NCBI RefSeq assembly: GCF_004014875.1
Contig: NZ_CP034929.1
Location: 496,001 to 560,000 of the forward strand
Direction: 5' to 3'
DNA: 64,000 bases
DNA from: Nocardioides yefusunii
GTDB lineage: Bacteria; Actinomycetota; Actinomycetes; Propionibacteriales; Nocardioidaceae
Positions 1 through 8,172 of the stretch are shown in pieces (positions within the stretch are counted from its first letter, which is position 1; each line of letters starts with the position of its first letter). The position numbers were made by a program, and so were the translations under genes. Under the pieces are notes generated by a model. The model was not told the origin of the DNA and did no database searches. It worked only from the letters and a program-made list of their open reading frames with translations.

Positions 1-2
1 CC

Positions 3-596
3 GCGGTCGGGTACGTGAACGCGTTCAACTTCATGGACGGCGTCAACGGCATCTCGGCGCTGCACGCAGCAGTGGCGGGCGGCTGGTTCGTCTGGGTCGG
101 TTCGCGCTACGACGTCGACGTGGTTGGTCCCGTCGGTGCCGCGTTGGCCGGGGCCGTGCTGGGCTTCCTGTTCTGGAACGCCCGCGGATCGATCTTCCTC
201 GGGGACGTGGGCAGTTACGGCATGGGTGCTCTCATCGCTCTCAGCAGCGTTTTCGCCTGGGGGGCAGGAGTTCCTGCGCTCGTCGTCGTGGCGCCTCTCG
301 GGGTCTACCTGAGCGACACGGCATGGGTATTGGTGAAGCGGAAGCGCGCGGGCAAGTCGCTCACCGAAGCACACCGCGACCACGTGTACCAGCGTCTGCT
401 CGGCTTCGGTTGGTCGCACCTAGTGTCCGCAGCGTGGAGCGCGTCGATCGCTGCGCTAGGGTGCGTGTCGGTCGCGCTCCTGGTCGACGGCAACCCGGTT
501 CTGGCCGCTCTCGTCCTCGCAGCGCTGCTGGTCCTCTACCTCGCCAGCCCGCAACTAGTGCAGCGCACCGTGCTTGCGCGCAAGCAGGCCGCATGA
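3..596 (+). CDS. WecA/WbpL-type undecaprenyl-phosphate HexNAc-1-phosphate transferase (5' truncated)
   Basis: This is an integral-membrane enzyme of the MraY/WecA (PNPT) superfamily. It starts lipid-linked glycan synthesis by moving a sugar-1-phosphate onto undecaprenyl phosphate. The window cuts off the N-terminal part; the frame is open from base 3. Visible are NFMDGVNG, the loop motif FLGDVGSYG, and HRDHVYQRL, a variant of the C-terminal His-rich loop, separated by hydrophobic segments. The stop overlaps the ATG of the sugar reductase at 593 (ATGA), so the two are translationally coupled. A WbpL-type transferase beside a C4 reductase is the arrangement known for D-QuiNAc/D-FucNAc initiation, which suggests that type of first sugar. 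The sugar itself is inference. Confidence 0.88.
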   Translation, partial: AVGYVNAFNFMDGVNGISALHAAVAGGWFVWVGSRYDVDVVGPVGAALAGAVLGFLFWNARGSIFLGDVGSYGMGALIALSSVFAWGAGVPALVVVAPLGVYLSDTAWVLVKRKRAGKSLTEAHRDHVYQRLLGFGWSHLVSAAWSASIAALGCVSVALLVDGNPVLAALVLAALLVLYLASPQLVQRTVLARKQAA

Positions 597-1510
597 CTGG
601 CTCGCCCGTGTCCCCGGTCGCAGTGGTCGGGGCTACCGGATTCGTCGGGAGGGCAGTCCTGGCCGCCTTCGAACAGCGGGGCATCGAGGTGCGTGCGATC
701 AGGGCACCCCGTCTGGAGACGAGTGCGCGCCAGGTGGATGCCCTGCACGCCGAGATGGCTGCCCCCGCTCTTCGGGCGGAGAGTGAGCGTCTGCGGGAGG
801 AGCTCCGCGGTTGCTCGGTGGTAGTGAACGCTGCTGGGCTCTCCGATGCCACCAGCGGTGGCGACGTGCTCTTCGGAGCGAACGCACTTCTGCCCGGTCT
901 GCTCGCTGCGAGCACCGAACCCGGTACCGGGTTCGTTCACGTCAGCTCGGCAGCGGTCCAGGGGAGGCGTGCGGTGCTCGACGAGACGACCGAGGTCGAA
1001 CCATTCAGCCCTTACTCCGAGGCCAAGGCACTGGGCGAAGCGATGGTTCCCGACGGCTCGGTCGTCTTCAGGCCCACGTCGGTGCAGGGTGCCGGGCGTC
1101 GCGTCACGGCCTCCCTGGTCCGTCTCTGTTCTTCCCCGTTGGCCTCGGTCGCCGCCCCGGGCGACTTCCCGACGCCTCAGGTGCTGGTCGAGAACGTGGC
1201 GGATGCGATCGTGTTCGTGGCGCTACGGGCTGAAGATGCTCCGCGGGTCGTGCTCCAGCCGTGGGAGGGCGTGACGACAGGGGAACTGGTGAGGCTACTC
1301 GGCCAGCGCCGCCCCCTGCAGGTACCACAGTGGTTGGCGAGAGCGCTGGTCCGGCTCGGCTACGCGCTGAAGCCGCTGACCTCTCGTGCCGCTGGAATTG
1401 CACGCCGTCTCGAGATGTTGTGGTTCGGACAGGGACAGGCTCCGGGATGGCTCGACGACAAGTGGGCTCCGCCCGTGGGGCCCGAGGGATGGAAGAAGCT
1501 GAGCCGATGA
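593..1510 (+). CDS. NAD-dependent epimerase/dehydratase, probable UDP-4-keto-sugar reductase (WbpV-like)
   Basis: This is a 305-residue extended SDR protein. The Rossmann motif GATGFVG lies at residues 13-19, HVSSA near 116-120, and the catalytic YSEAK (Tyr141, Lys145) follows. The start is the ATG inside the upstream stop (ATGA). Its place directly after a WbpL-type transferase and in the same cluster as a CapD/WbpM-type 4,6-dehydratase (18334) suggests it reduces UDP-4-keto-6-deoxy-GlcNAc at C4 to UDP-QuiNAc or UDP-FucNAc, as WbpV-like enzymes do. The fold call is firm. The substrate is inferred from context, and it could be another nucleotide-sugar epimerase. Confidence 0.75.
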   Translation: MTGSPVSPVAVVGATGFVGRAVLAAFEQRGIEVRAIRAPRLETSARQVDALHAEMAAPALRAESERLREELRGCSVVVNAAGLSDATSGGDVLFGANALLPGLLAASTEPGTGFVHVSSAAVQGRRAVLDETTEVEPFSPYSEAKALGEAMVPDGSVVFRPTSVQGAGRRVTASLVRLCSSPLASVAAPGDFPTPQVLVENVADAIVFVALRAEDAPRVVLQPWEGVTTGELVRLLGQRRPLQVPQWLARALVRLGYALKPLTSRAAGIARRLEMLWFGQGQAPGWLDDKWAPPVGPEGWKKLSR

Positions 1511-2739
1511 CCTACGGAGTTCTGACGCAGTGGTTCGATCCCGAGCCGGGGCCTGCCGCCGTGCCGGGCGTCCTCGCGCGTGAACTCGCGACCCGCGGTC
1601 ACCAGATCGAGGTGCTCACGGGGTTCCCGAACTACCCGGTCGGCAGGGTTTACGAGGGCTACAAGCAGTCCTGGTCGGCGCGAGAGCAGGTGAGTCCGGG
1701 AGTCACCGTGAACCGGGTTCCGCTCTACCCGAGCCATGACGGCGGTGCCGTCGGGCGGGCCGGCAACTACCTGTCCTTCGCGGCGACCGCCTCCATGCAG
1801 GTGGTCAGCCACCTCAAGGACTGCGACGCCGTATGGGTCTACAACTCCCCGGCCACGGTCCCGCTCGCGGCTCGGCGCTTGAAGGGAAGGGCCGGCGTGC
1901 CGTTCCTGCTCCACGTCATGGACGTGTGGCCCGACTCCGTCCTGCACAGCGGGATGCTGGACGGTCCGCTGGGGAAGCTTCCGGTTGAGAAGTGGCTCAC
2001 GGGTCTGGTGAAGCGCGGCTACGACGCGGCAGCACACGTGGCAGTCACCTCGCCGGGGCAGCGAGATTTGCTCCTGGATCGGGGGCTGTCGGCGGACCGG
2101 GTCTCCTACGTGCCGCTGTGGGCGGACGAGGACCAGTACCACCCGCGCGACCCCGACCGCTCCCTCCTGCCTCCGCAGGTGCAGGACGCGGCGCTGGTCT
2201 GGATGTACGCAGGAGCGATGGGCCACGTCCAGCGTCTCGACCGTGCGGTCAGGGCGGCTACGGCAGCCGCGGATGCCGGCGTGCACCTGGTCTTCGTGGG
2301 TCAGGGGATCGCAGAACAGGACTTGAAGGCGCTCGTGGCCGAACTCGGGGCGCCGAACGTCCACTTCATGGGTCGGCGGGAACCGTCCGAGATGGGGGAT
2401 CTCATCGCCGCTGGGGACGCGCACCTCGTGTCGCTCGACGACAGTCCGCTGTTGCGTGTCACGATGCCCAGCAAGATCCAGTCCATCATGGCTTCCGGAC
2501 GTCCGATCATCGCGACCTGTTCCGGGGACGCTGCAGACGTCGTCCGTTCCTCGGGCGGCGGAGTAGTCGTCGGTCCCGACGAGGACGACCGTCTCGTCGA
2601 CGCACTGCTCGAACTCGCTGGCTCCTCGGGGACGCTGGACACATGGGGCCAGACGGCTCGCCGATTCTACGAGAAGACCTTTTCGCGGGAGCGCGGCGTC
2701 GACGCAGTCGAAGCGACGCTCGCCGAGATCTCGCGATGA
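1507..2739 (+). CDS. GT4 glycosyltransferase, WbuB-like
   Basis: This is a 410-residue GT-B glycosyltransferase. The start overlaps the upstream stop (ATGA at 1507). The N-terminal half has a glycine/proline-rich acceptor-side loop (GFPNYPVGRVYEGY) and HVMDVWPDSV, both typical of WbuB/L-fucosamine-transferase relatives. The C-terminal half carries the donor-binding region (YAGAMGHVQRLD, then PSKIQSIMASGRPII). WbuB-type enzymes commonly accompany the genes that make UDP-L-FucNAc or UDP-L-QuiNAc, which fits the reductase and 2-epimerase that follow. It probably adds the second sugar on the cytoplasmic lipid-linked intermediate. The donor is inference. Confidence 0.82.
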   Translation: MTYGVLTQWFDPEPGPAAVPGVLARELATRGHQIEVLTGFPNYPVGRVYEGYKQSWSAREQVSPGVTVNRVPLYPSHDGGAVGRAGNYLSFAATASMQVVSHLKDCDAVWVYNSPATVPLAARRLKGRAGVPFLLHVMDVWPDSVLHSGMLDGPLGKLPVEKWLTGLVKRGYDAAAHVAVTSPGQRDLLLDRGLSADRVSYVPLWADEDQYHPRDPDRSLLPPQVQDAALVWMYAGAMGHVQRLDRAVRAATAAADAGVHLVFVGQGIAEQDLKALVAELGAPNVHFMGRREPSEMGDLIAAGDAHLVSLDDSPLLRVTMPSKIQSIMASGRPIIATCSGDAADVVRSSGGGVVVGPDEDDRLVDALLELAGSSGTLDTWGQTARRFYEKTFSRERGVDAVEATLAEISR

Positions 2740-2771
2740 CTCTCCGCCAGTCGGAGGAAGAAGGAGGGGAA

Positions 2772-3701
2772 GTGGCAAGCGAAACTGTGCTCGGGAGCGA
2801 CGTGGACCTGTTGGTCCTGGGCGTCACCGGGATGCTGGGGTCCGCCCTGGCCAACGAACTGCCCGGCATGACTAGGAGAAACGTCCACGGGACGGCGCGC
2901 ACGCTGAGCCGGGTGCCGGACTCGGTCCGGACCGCACTGGGCGGCGGCGACCACCTCCATGAGTTGGACGTCCTTGACGACGCTGCAGTCGTGGCCTTGA
3001 TCGAGGAACTCAAGCCGCGCGTCGTGATCAACGCTGTGGGCATGGTCAAGCAGGCCCCGGGGCTCGCAGACCAGTCCATGACGGTACGCCTCAACGCGTT
3101 GCTGCCACACCTCTTGGCCGAGACCGTGCATGAAGTCGGCGGCCGTCTTATTCACGTCAGCACCGACTGCGTGTTCTCCGGCCGTAAGGGTGGCTACCAG
3201 GAGAGCGACCTCCCTGACCCGGCCGACTTCTATGGCCGGAGCAAACTGCTCGGTGAGGTGCACGACAACGCTCTGACTCTCCGCACCTCTATCATCGGGC
3301 CCGAGGTGGCACGCCACGGGTCCCTGCTTGACTGGTTCCTGGGGCAGGACGGGAACGTGGTCAAGGGGTTCCGCGGTGCCATCTATTCCGGCCTCACCAC
3401 GTTCGAGTTCGCCCGGTTCGTCGCCGAACACGCACTGCCGAACGATCTCACTGGCCTTTACCAGCTCTCCTCCACGCCGATCAGCAAGTACGACCTGCTC
3501 GGTTTGGTCGCGCAGGAGTACGGATGGAAGGGCGAGATCGTCCCTGAGGACGAATTCACCTGTGACCGATCGATGAGCGGTGAGCGGCTGCGTGAGGCCA
3601 TCGGTTACGCGCCGCCGGACTGGCCGACGATGATTGCCCAGATGCACGACGCACACATTCGCTGGCACGGCTTGCCGGCCGGAAAGGAATCACTCGCATG
3701 A
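2772..3701 (+). CDS. RmlD/WbvR-like nucleotide-sugar reductase (SDR)
   Basis: This is an SDR protein of the RmlD substrate-binding family, about 309 residues. It has GVTGMLG at residues 17-23, HVSTDCVFSG, and a catalytic YGRSK. The GTG at 2772 is chosen because a clear ribosome site, AAGGAGGGG, ends just before it. An ATG at 2736 overlapping the upstream stop is the alternative and would add 12 residues. Followed by a UDP-HexNAc 2-epimerase and preceded by a WbuB-like transferase, it fits the WbvR (L-QuiNAc) or FnlB (L-FucNAc) reduction step. The 4,6-dehydratase/5-epimerase that would open that pathway is not in the window and may lie upstream. Confidence 0.75.
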   Translation: MASETVLGSDVDLLVLGVTGMLGSALANELPGMTRRNVHGTARTLSRVPDSVRTALGGGDHLHELDVLDDAAVVALIEELKPRVVINAVGMVKQAPGLADQSMTVRLNALLPHLLAETVHEVGGRLIHVSTDCVFSGRKGGYQESDLPDPADFYGRSKLLGEVHDNALTLRTSIIGPEVARHGSLLDWFLGQDGNVVKGFRGAIYSGLTTFEFARFVAEHALPNDLTGLYQLSSTPISKYDLLGLVAQEYGWKGEIVPEDEFTCDRSMSGERLREAIGYAPPDWPTMIAQMHDAHIRWHGLPAGKESLA

Positions 3702-4813
3702 AGGTGATGACTGTTGTCGGAACTCGACCCGAGATCATCCGTCTGACCGAGGTGATCCAGCAACTGGACAGGCTGTGCGACCACGTGCTTGTCCACACCG
3801 GGCAGAACTACGACCGCAACCTGAACCAGGTCTTCTTTGAGGACCTCTCCCTGCGCGAGCCCGATCACTACTTGGGCGTCGACACCAGTTCGCTTGGATC
3901 TGTCCTCGGCGGCGTGATCATGGAGATGGAGAAGGTCCTGCTGGCCGAGAAGCCCGACGCGCTGCTCGTGCTCGGTGACACCAACTCGGCCATCGCCACC
4001 GTCATCGCCAAGCGGATGAAGATCGTGACATACCACATGGAGGCGGGCAACCGATGCTTCGACGAGAACGTCCCTGAGGAGACGAACCGTCGCATGGTCG
4101 ACCACATCTCCGACTTCAACCTGGCGTACACGGAGCACGCACGCCGGAACCTGCTGGCTGAGGGCCTTCACCCACGTCGCGTTACCGTCACCGGGTCCCC
4201 GATGGGGGAGGTTCTGGAGAAGTTCCGCCCGCGGATCGAGGCATCGGACGTCCTCGATCGTCTGAGGTTGGACGAGCGCGGCTACTTCCTGGTGAGTGCT
4301 CACCGCGAGGAGAACGTGGACTCGCCGGAGCGACTCACCGAGCTACTCTCGTGCCTCGATGCCGTGCACGAGAAGTGGGGCCTGCCAGTGATCGTCAGCA
4401 CGCATCCGCGGACGCGCAAGCGCCTGGAGGCGTTGGGCGTGGACACCGGCCAGGAGTCCATTCGCTTCATGGACCCGTTCGGCTTCCACGACTACAACAA
4501 GCTGCAGTTGAAGGCCGCCTGTGTTCTCTCGGACTCCGGGACCATCTCGGAAGAGGCTGCCATTCTCGGTTTCCCGGCGGTCACCCTGCGTGATGCGATG
4601 GAGCGTCCTGAAGCTCTCGATGCCGGCTCCATCATCATGACTGGGTTGGTCCGCGACGACGTGATCCAAGGAGTTCGTCTGGCCATGGAACTGGGCAGCA
4701 ACTACACGTCCGTGCCTGACGAGTACCGCGTCAAGGACACCAGCAACCGGGTTGTGCGCTTCATTCTGTCGACGGCTTCCCGTCACCACCAGTGGGCTGG
4801 AATCCGACGCTGA
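3698..4813 (+). CDS. UDP-N-acetylhexosamine 2-epimerase, non-hydrolysing (WecB/FnlC/WbvD family)
   Basis: This is a 371-residue enzyme of the non-hydrolysing UDP-GlcNAc 2-epimerase family, full length. Seen in order are VVGTRPEIIRL at the N terminus, HTGQNYD, LVLGDTNSAIA, the MEAGNR...EETNRRMVDH block, SAHREEN, and DSGTISEEAA near the C terminus. The start overlaps the upstream stop (ATGA). In the FnlA-B-C and WbvB-R-D pathways such an epimerase performs the last C2 inversion to give UDP-L-FucNAc or UDP-L-QuiNAc, and the reductase immediately upstream supports that. A plain WecB role (UDP-ManNAc) is possible but less supported, since no ManNAc dehydrogenase is nearby. Confidence 0.88.
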   Translation: MKVMTVVGTRPEIIRLTEVIQQLDRLCDHVLVHTGQNYDRNLNQVFFEDLSLREPDHYLGVDTSSLGSVLGGVIMEMEKVLLAEKPDALLVLGDTNSAIATVIAKRMKIVTYHMEAGNRCFDENVPEETNRRMVDHISDFNLAYTEHARRNLLAEGLHPRRVTVTGSPMGEVLEKFRPRIEASDVLDRLRLDERGYFLVSAHREENVDSPERLTELLSCLDAVHEKWGLPVIVSTHPRTRKRLEALGVDTGQESIRFMDPFGFHDYNKLQLKAACVLSDSGTISEEAAILGFPAVTLRDAMERPEALDAGSIIMTGLVRDDVIQGVRLAMELGSNYTSVPDEYRVKDTSNRVVRFILSTASRHHQWAGIRR

Positions 4814-5131
4814 GCCCGAGGTTGCCCCGTGGAGCGCCCTGGCTTTTCTGCTCGTCCTCGGTGTTGAGGGGTGGCAGCATTGGGCCAATACAGGAGCTCT
4901 GAGCTCTTCGGATCCTGGGAGCGTTCCGCTCACTGCATCGCAGTTCGTGTTGCCTCGCCACACGAACTGCGATGCGTCGTAGTGGGTGGCCCGGCGATCG
5001 GACTACCTTGGCATCCATGAACAATCCAATTTTCAATGACACGCCAATCAGTGCCGGTGTCGAAAAGACACATGGGCAATCATGGCCTCGGTAATCCCGA
5101 CTTGCCATAGGTCAAGAAAGACGGAATTGCA
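4814..5131 (+). other. 318-bp intergenic stretch before the first Wzy gene
   Basis: No convincing long gene is seen. It holds a perfect 16-bp inverted repeat (4935-4975, separate entry) that probably ends the upstream transcript. After it comes a lower-GC stretch with a possible 25-codon open frame (5017-5094) whose ATG sits 7 nt after the hexamer TACCTT, the same layout as the leaderless genes elsewhere in the window. The micro-frame is unproven. Confidence 0.5.
4935..4975 (+). terminator. Perfect 16-bp hairpin after the 2-epimerase gene
   Basis: Arms 4935-4950 (GCATCGCAGTTCGTGT) and 4960-4975 are exact reverse complements with a 9-nt loop. There is no T-tract, as is usual for actinobacterial I-shaped terminators. 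The position, about 120 nt after the stop, would also fit an operator or recombination remnant. Confidence 0.5.
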
Positions 5132-6586
5132 ATGATCGATGTCCGCGAAATTGCCGCGGCGGATGAGCATACAGGCAAGTCAAATGCCGCTGCGTCGTCA
5201 ACCTCTGCGATGTTCACCTTGGTGGCTGCTGCCTTCCTGGTCCTGATTTCATTCATGGCGATTCCCGGCGGCCTGCGTCACGCCCTGGAGATCAATGTTC
5301 CGCTAGGTGTCTCGCTCGGCCTCGTCGGTCTGCAGAGTGCGGCCCTCATTCTGATCAATGGCCGCAAGTTCCGATTCTCGATCGGCTTGGTCCATGGAAT
5401 TTTCTGTTTCATCTTTCTTTATCTGGCTCCGCTTGCCCAGTTGAAGTCAGGAAAGTTTCCTTGGGTGCCTAGGGGGGGCTTCTCGCCCGAGGTGATGCTG
5501 GATGCCTCGCTTGTCGTCAACCTGTGGCTGGTGACGTGGATCAGCGCCTCGTTGTTCTGGCTGTCGCGCATTCCTTCGGAAGCCCCCGGTGACGGTTTCA
5601 GCCGCCGAGCTTTGGCTCCCGCCTCTGGGGGGCGAGTCGCTGTTCTAGCAGTGCTGTCTTTCGTGGCTCTCGGCTACCTCGTGTCACGTCTGGGTGTCGA
5701 CGGACTCCTGCTGCGCAGCCAAGCTAACGAGGGGCGCTCGAACCTCAGCGGATCGAGCAGCTTGCAGCTCTTGATCTCCTACTGTGCCCGTGCGGTCCCG
5801 GTGGCCTTCTTTGTCGCGGCGCTGACCCGGGTTAGGGAATCGCGCAATGCGAGTACCGTGGCAACGGCGATCATCGCCCTAGCGCTTTCGATCGCCCTCA
5901 ACTTCCCCACGGCAACGCCGCGATTCTGGGCGGCGGCGATCGTTCTCGGCCTCGCCATTCACATGGGGTTCTTCAAGCGGCACTGGACTCTCATGTACGC
6001 CCTCTCATTCGGAACCTTTATGCTGTTCCCTCTTTTGGGATCATTGCGAAACTCAAGAAGTCTTGCGGATTCTGGAAATGCCAACACGTCTGCCTTGAGT
6101 GACATTCAGGCAGAGTTGTCCAAGGGTGACTACGACTCGTTCTCCATGGTGTCCAACTCTGTGGTCTTCGTGCATCATTACGGAGCGGACGGTGGCGGGC
6201 AGTTGATTTCGTCGCTCTTGGGTTTCGTTCCGCGCAGCTTGTGGCCCGGTAAGTCGGTTGGAACTGGCTCCTATGTTGCTGAGCCGCTCAACCTCTCGTA
6301 CGACAACATCTCCTTCCCCCTGATGTCGGAATTCCACCTCAACTTCGGTTGGATTGGAGTCGTTCTCGGTGCACTGTTCGTCTCGTGGCTGTGCACCAAG
6401 GTCGACGCTGCGTACTGGCGCAGCAACAGCCCCGCCATCGGCTTCGTCTATCCGTTCGCCATTGGGTTCGTGATGTTCATTTCCCGCGGGGACTTGATGT
6501 CATCGTTCACCTTCAGTCTGGGAGGGTGTGTGACTGTTCTTCTGCTCGTCCGACTCGGTGTGGTACGTGAGAGACCTCTGAAGTAG
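5132..6586 (+). CDS. Wzy-like O-antigen/oligosaccharide repeat-unit polymerase
   Basis: This is a polytopic membrane protein of 484 residues with roughly ten to twelve hydrophobic segments and a short polar N terminus. Periplasmic-type loops carry charged residues typical of the oligosaccharide repeat-unit polymerase family, for example the region around FVPRSLWPGKSVGTG. Sequence conservation in this family is low, so the call rests on topology and context: initiating transferase, Wzx-like flippase and glycosyltransferases nearby. Base composition is visibly less GC-rich than neighbouring metabolic genes, as is common for horizontally exchanged glycan clusters. No strong ribosome site is seen ahead of the ATG. 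A second Wzy-like gene follows at 6847. Confidence 0.72.
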   Translation: MIDVREIAAADEHTGKSNAAASSTSAMFTLVAAAFLVLISFMAIPGGLRHALEINVPLGVSLGLVGLQSAALILINGRKFRFSIGLVHGIFCFIFLYLAPLAQLKSGKFPWVPRGGFSPEVMLDASLVVNLWLVTWISASLFWLSRIPSEAPGDGFSRRALAPASGGRVAVLAVLSFVALGYLVSRLGVDGLLLRSQANEGRSNLSGSSSLQLLISYCARAVPVAFFVAALTRVRESRNASTVATAIIALALSIALNFPTATPRFWAAAIVLGLAIHMGFFKRHWTLMYALSFGTFMLFPLLGSLRNSRSLADSGNANTSALSDIQAELSKGDYDSFSMVSNSVVFVHHYGADGGGQLISSLLGFVPRSLWPGKSVGTGSYVAEPLNLSYDNISFPLMSEFHLNFGWIGVVLGALFVSWLCTKVDAAYWRSNSPAIGFVYPFAIGFVMFISRGDLMSSFTFSLGGCVTVLLLVRLGVVRERPLK

Positions 6587-6846
6587 GGGTGTGTCCCCGG
6601 GCATGGCGAGCATGTCCGTCCTTGGCGGACCGCGGCGCCTGCCGAGACTCCTCTCCACCCTCTATGGCCTGAGCATGCAACGCACGCCTCACATCGGGCT
6701 TTGTCACAAGAGCGCATCACTTTGCGCCCGGTCCTGTTGAATCTGCGTTCGCCCTGCTCTCCTTGCCTGTGCGTGGCGCCTGGACGAGCGACATCTGCTC
6801 GCGTGGAGACAGTGATGGCCACCGTGGGAGGCCGGGGGGCATTGGT

Positions 6847-8127
6847 ATGGGGAGCATGTGGGCAGCGGCCGTCTTTGCTGGCGTGGCGGTCCTGATCGGC
6901 ATCGGTCGTAGTCGGAGACTCGAGGGAGCGTTCGACCCGATGCACCCGCTGGTGTTCCCGGTGATCTATGTAGCGGTGGCCACTCTGGCGCCGGTGATGT
7001 GGATCTACGGGCGCGAACGCGACCTCGGCTACTTGAATCGCACGGTCATCTCCGAGCAGACGCCTCTGCTTATGGCGCTGGCGGTGGCCGGCTTCACCAT
7101 GGGCGCACTCATGCAGTTCAGGCGACCTGTCCCACCACAGATTGCACGTGACGGCGCGACGCTCGCACTGACAGGGCGTCTGGTTTTCCTGCTTCCGCTC
7201 GCCCTAGCTGCCTACGGATTCGTGACGAACAGCGTGCTCACCCGGGGCGAGGGCCAAGGCCAGCGCTCACTCATGGACAGTCTTGATGCCGCGGGGTTTA
7301 TGTTCGCGCCGGCGGCAGTCCTTCTCATCGCTGCGGGGCGATCGCAATGCAAGCGGCTCTTCGTGGGCGTCGACTGGCTGGGTATTGTGACGCTCGTCAC
7401 CCTGCTGGGACTCAACGGCCGACGAGGATCTGCCATCGCGATCATCCTGGTGGTGATCGGAGTACTGGTGCGCAAGAAGAACGCGAAGAGCCGCCTTCTC
7501 CCGGTGATCATGGGGATGGGGGTGCTGATCTGGTTCGCATACTCGGTGGTGGTGTACCGCTCAGAGGCCACTGGCGGAGAGCATGAACTCAGCGGACTCG
7601 AGACGCTCCTGCGTGATACCGGGTCGGTCGCCTTCACCACGGGAGTTACGGTTGGCTTCGAGGAACGTTTGGGCGGAAGCACCATCGTGGCGGGCGTGCT
7701 CCGTCAGGCTCCCAGTCCAATCGTGAACCTCTTCCTCGGACCGCCCGACGACACCGGCGCAATGGAGTTCCGGCGGCTCTTTCGCGTCGATGCGAACAAT
7801 GGATACGGATACTCGATCCCTGCCGACGGCGTACTCAACTTCGGCACCGTCGGCGCCTTCCTACTCCCCTTCTTTTTCGGGTTGTTCGCCGCGTGGGCGT
7901 ACTCGCGGTCGGACCTCAATGCTTCGTACTCGCGGCAGCTCGTCTACTTCGTCTTCGTGGCGACGCTGCCGTTCGCCTGGCGGTCGGACACGCTGGGTTC
8001 GATCAAGGGCGTCCTGTACCCAAGCATCTTGGTCTTCCTCGCGCTGGTGATGGCGAGAACGTTCTACTCCTACAAGCACCCCAGGCAACAGGAGTCCGTC
8101 CACCGCCGTCCGGTGCGGGTTCGTTAG
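6847..8127 (+). CDS. Second Wzy-like polymerase or O-antigen-ligase-like membrane protein
   Basis: This is a polytopic membrane protein of 426 residues. The ATG at 6847 is chosen because a G-rich ribosome site (GGCCGGGGGG) precedes it and because the protein then opens with a membrane segment. Upstream in-frame codons give an implausible polar extension. A motif region VLRQAPSPIVNLFLGPPDD lies in the large external loop, similar in layout to the corresponding loop of the first Wzy-like protein (FVPRSLWPG). Two such genes in one cluster could be two polymerases for two glycans, or a polymerase plus a ligase that attaches the polymer to the envelope. The exact role cannot be decided from sequence alone. 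Confidence 0.65.
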   Translation: MGSMWAAAVFAGVAVLIGIGRSRRLEGAFDPMHPLVFPVIYVAVATLAPVMWIYGRERDLGYLNRTVISEQTPLLMALAVAGFTMGALMQFRRPVPPQIARDGATLALTGRLVFLLPLALAAYGFVTNSVLTRGEGQGQRSLMDSLDAAGFMFAPAAVLLIAAGRSQCKRLFVGVDWLGIVTLVTLLGLNGRRGSAIAIILVVIGVLVRKKNAKSRLLPVIMGMGVLIWFAYSVVVYRSEATGGEHELSGLETLLRDTGSVAFTTGVTVGFEERLGGSTIVAGVLRQAPSPIVNLFLGPPDDTGAMEFRRLFRVDANNGYGYSIPADGVLNFGTVGAFLLPFFFGLFAAWAYSRSDLNASYSRQLVYFVFVATLPFAWRSDTLGSIKGVLYPSILVFLALVMARTFYSYKHPRQQESVHRRPVRVR

Positions 8128-8130
8128 GGG

Positions 8131-8165
8131 TCGTGCTCGTCGTTCCTGGCTGGCAACGACGGGAC
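8131..8165. terminator. Imperfect hairpin between convergent Wzy-like and Wzx-like genes
   Basis: GTCGTT at 8139-8144 pairs with AACGAC at 8155-8160. A second outer block (GTCGT/ACGAC) extends the stem with an internal loop. It sits in the 45-bp gap between convergent stops, so it may serve both strands. The structure is moderate, not strong. Confidence 0.4.
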
Positions 8166-8172
8166 GACTGGC

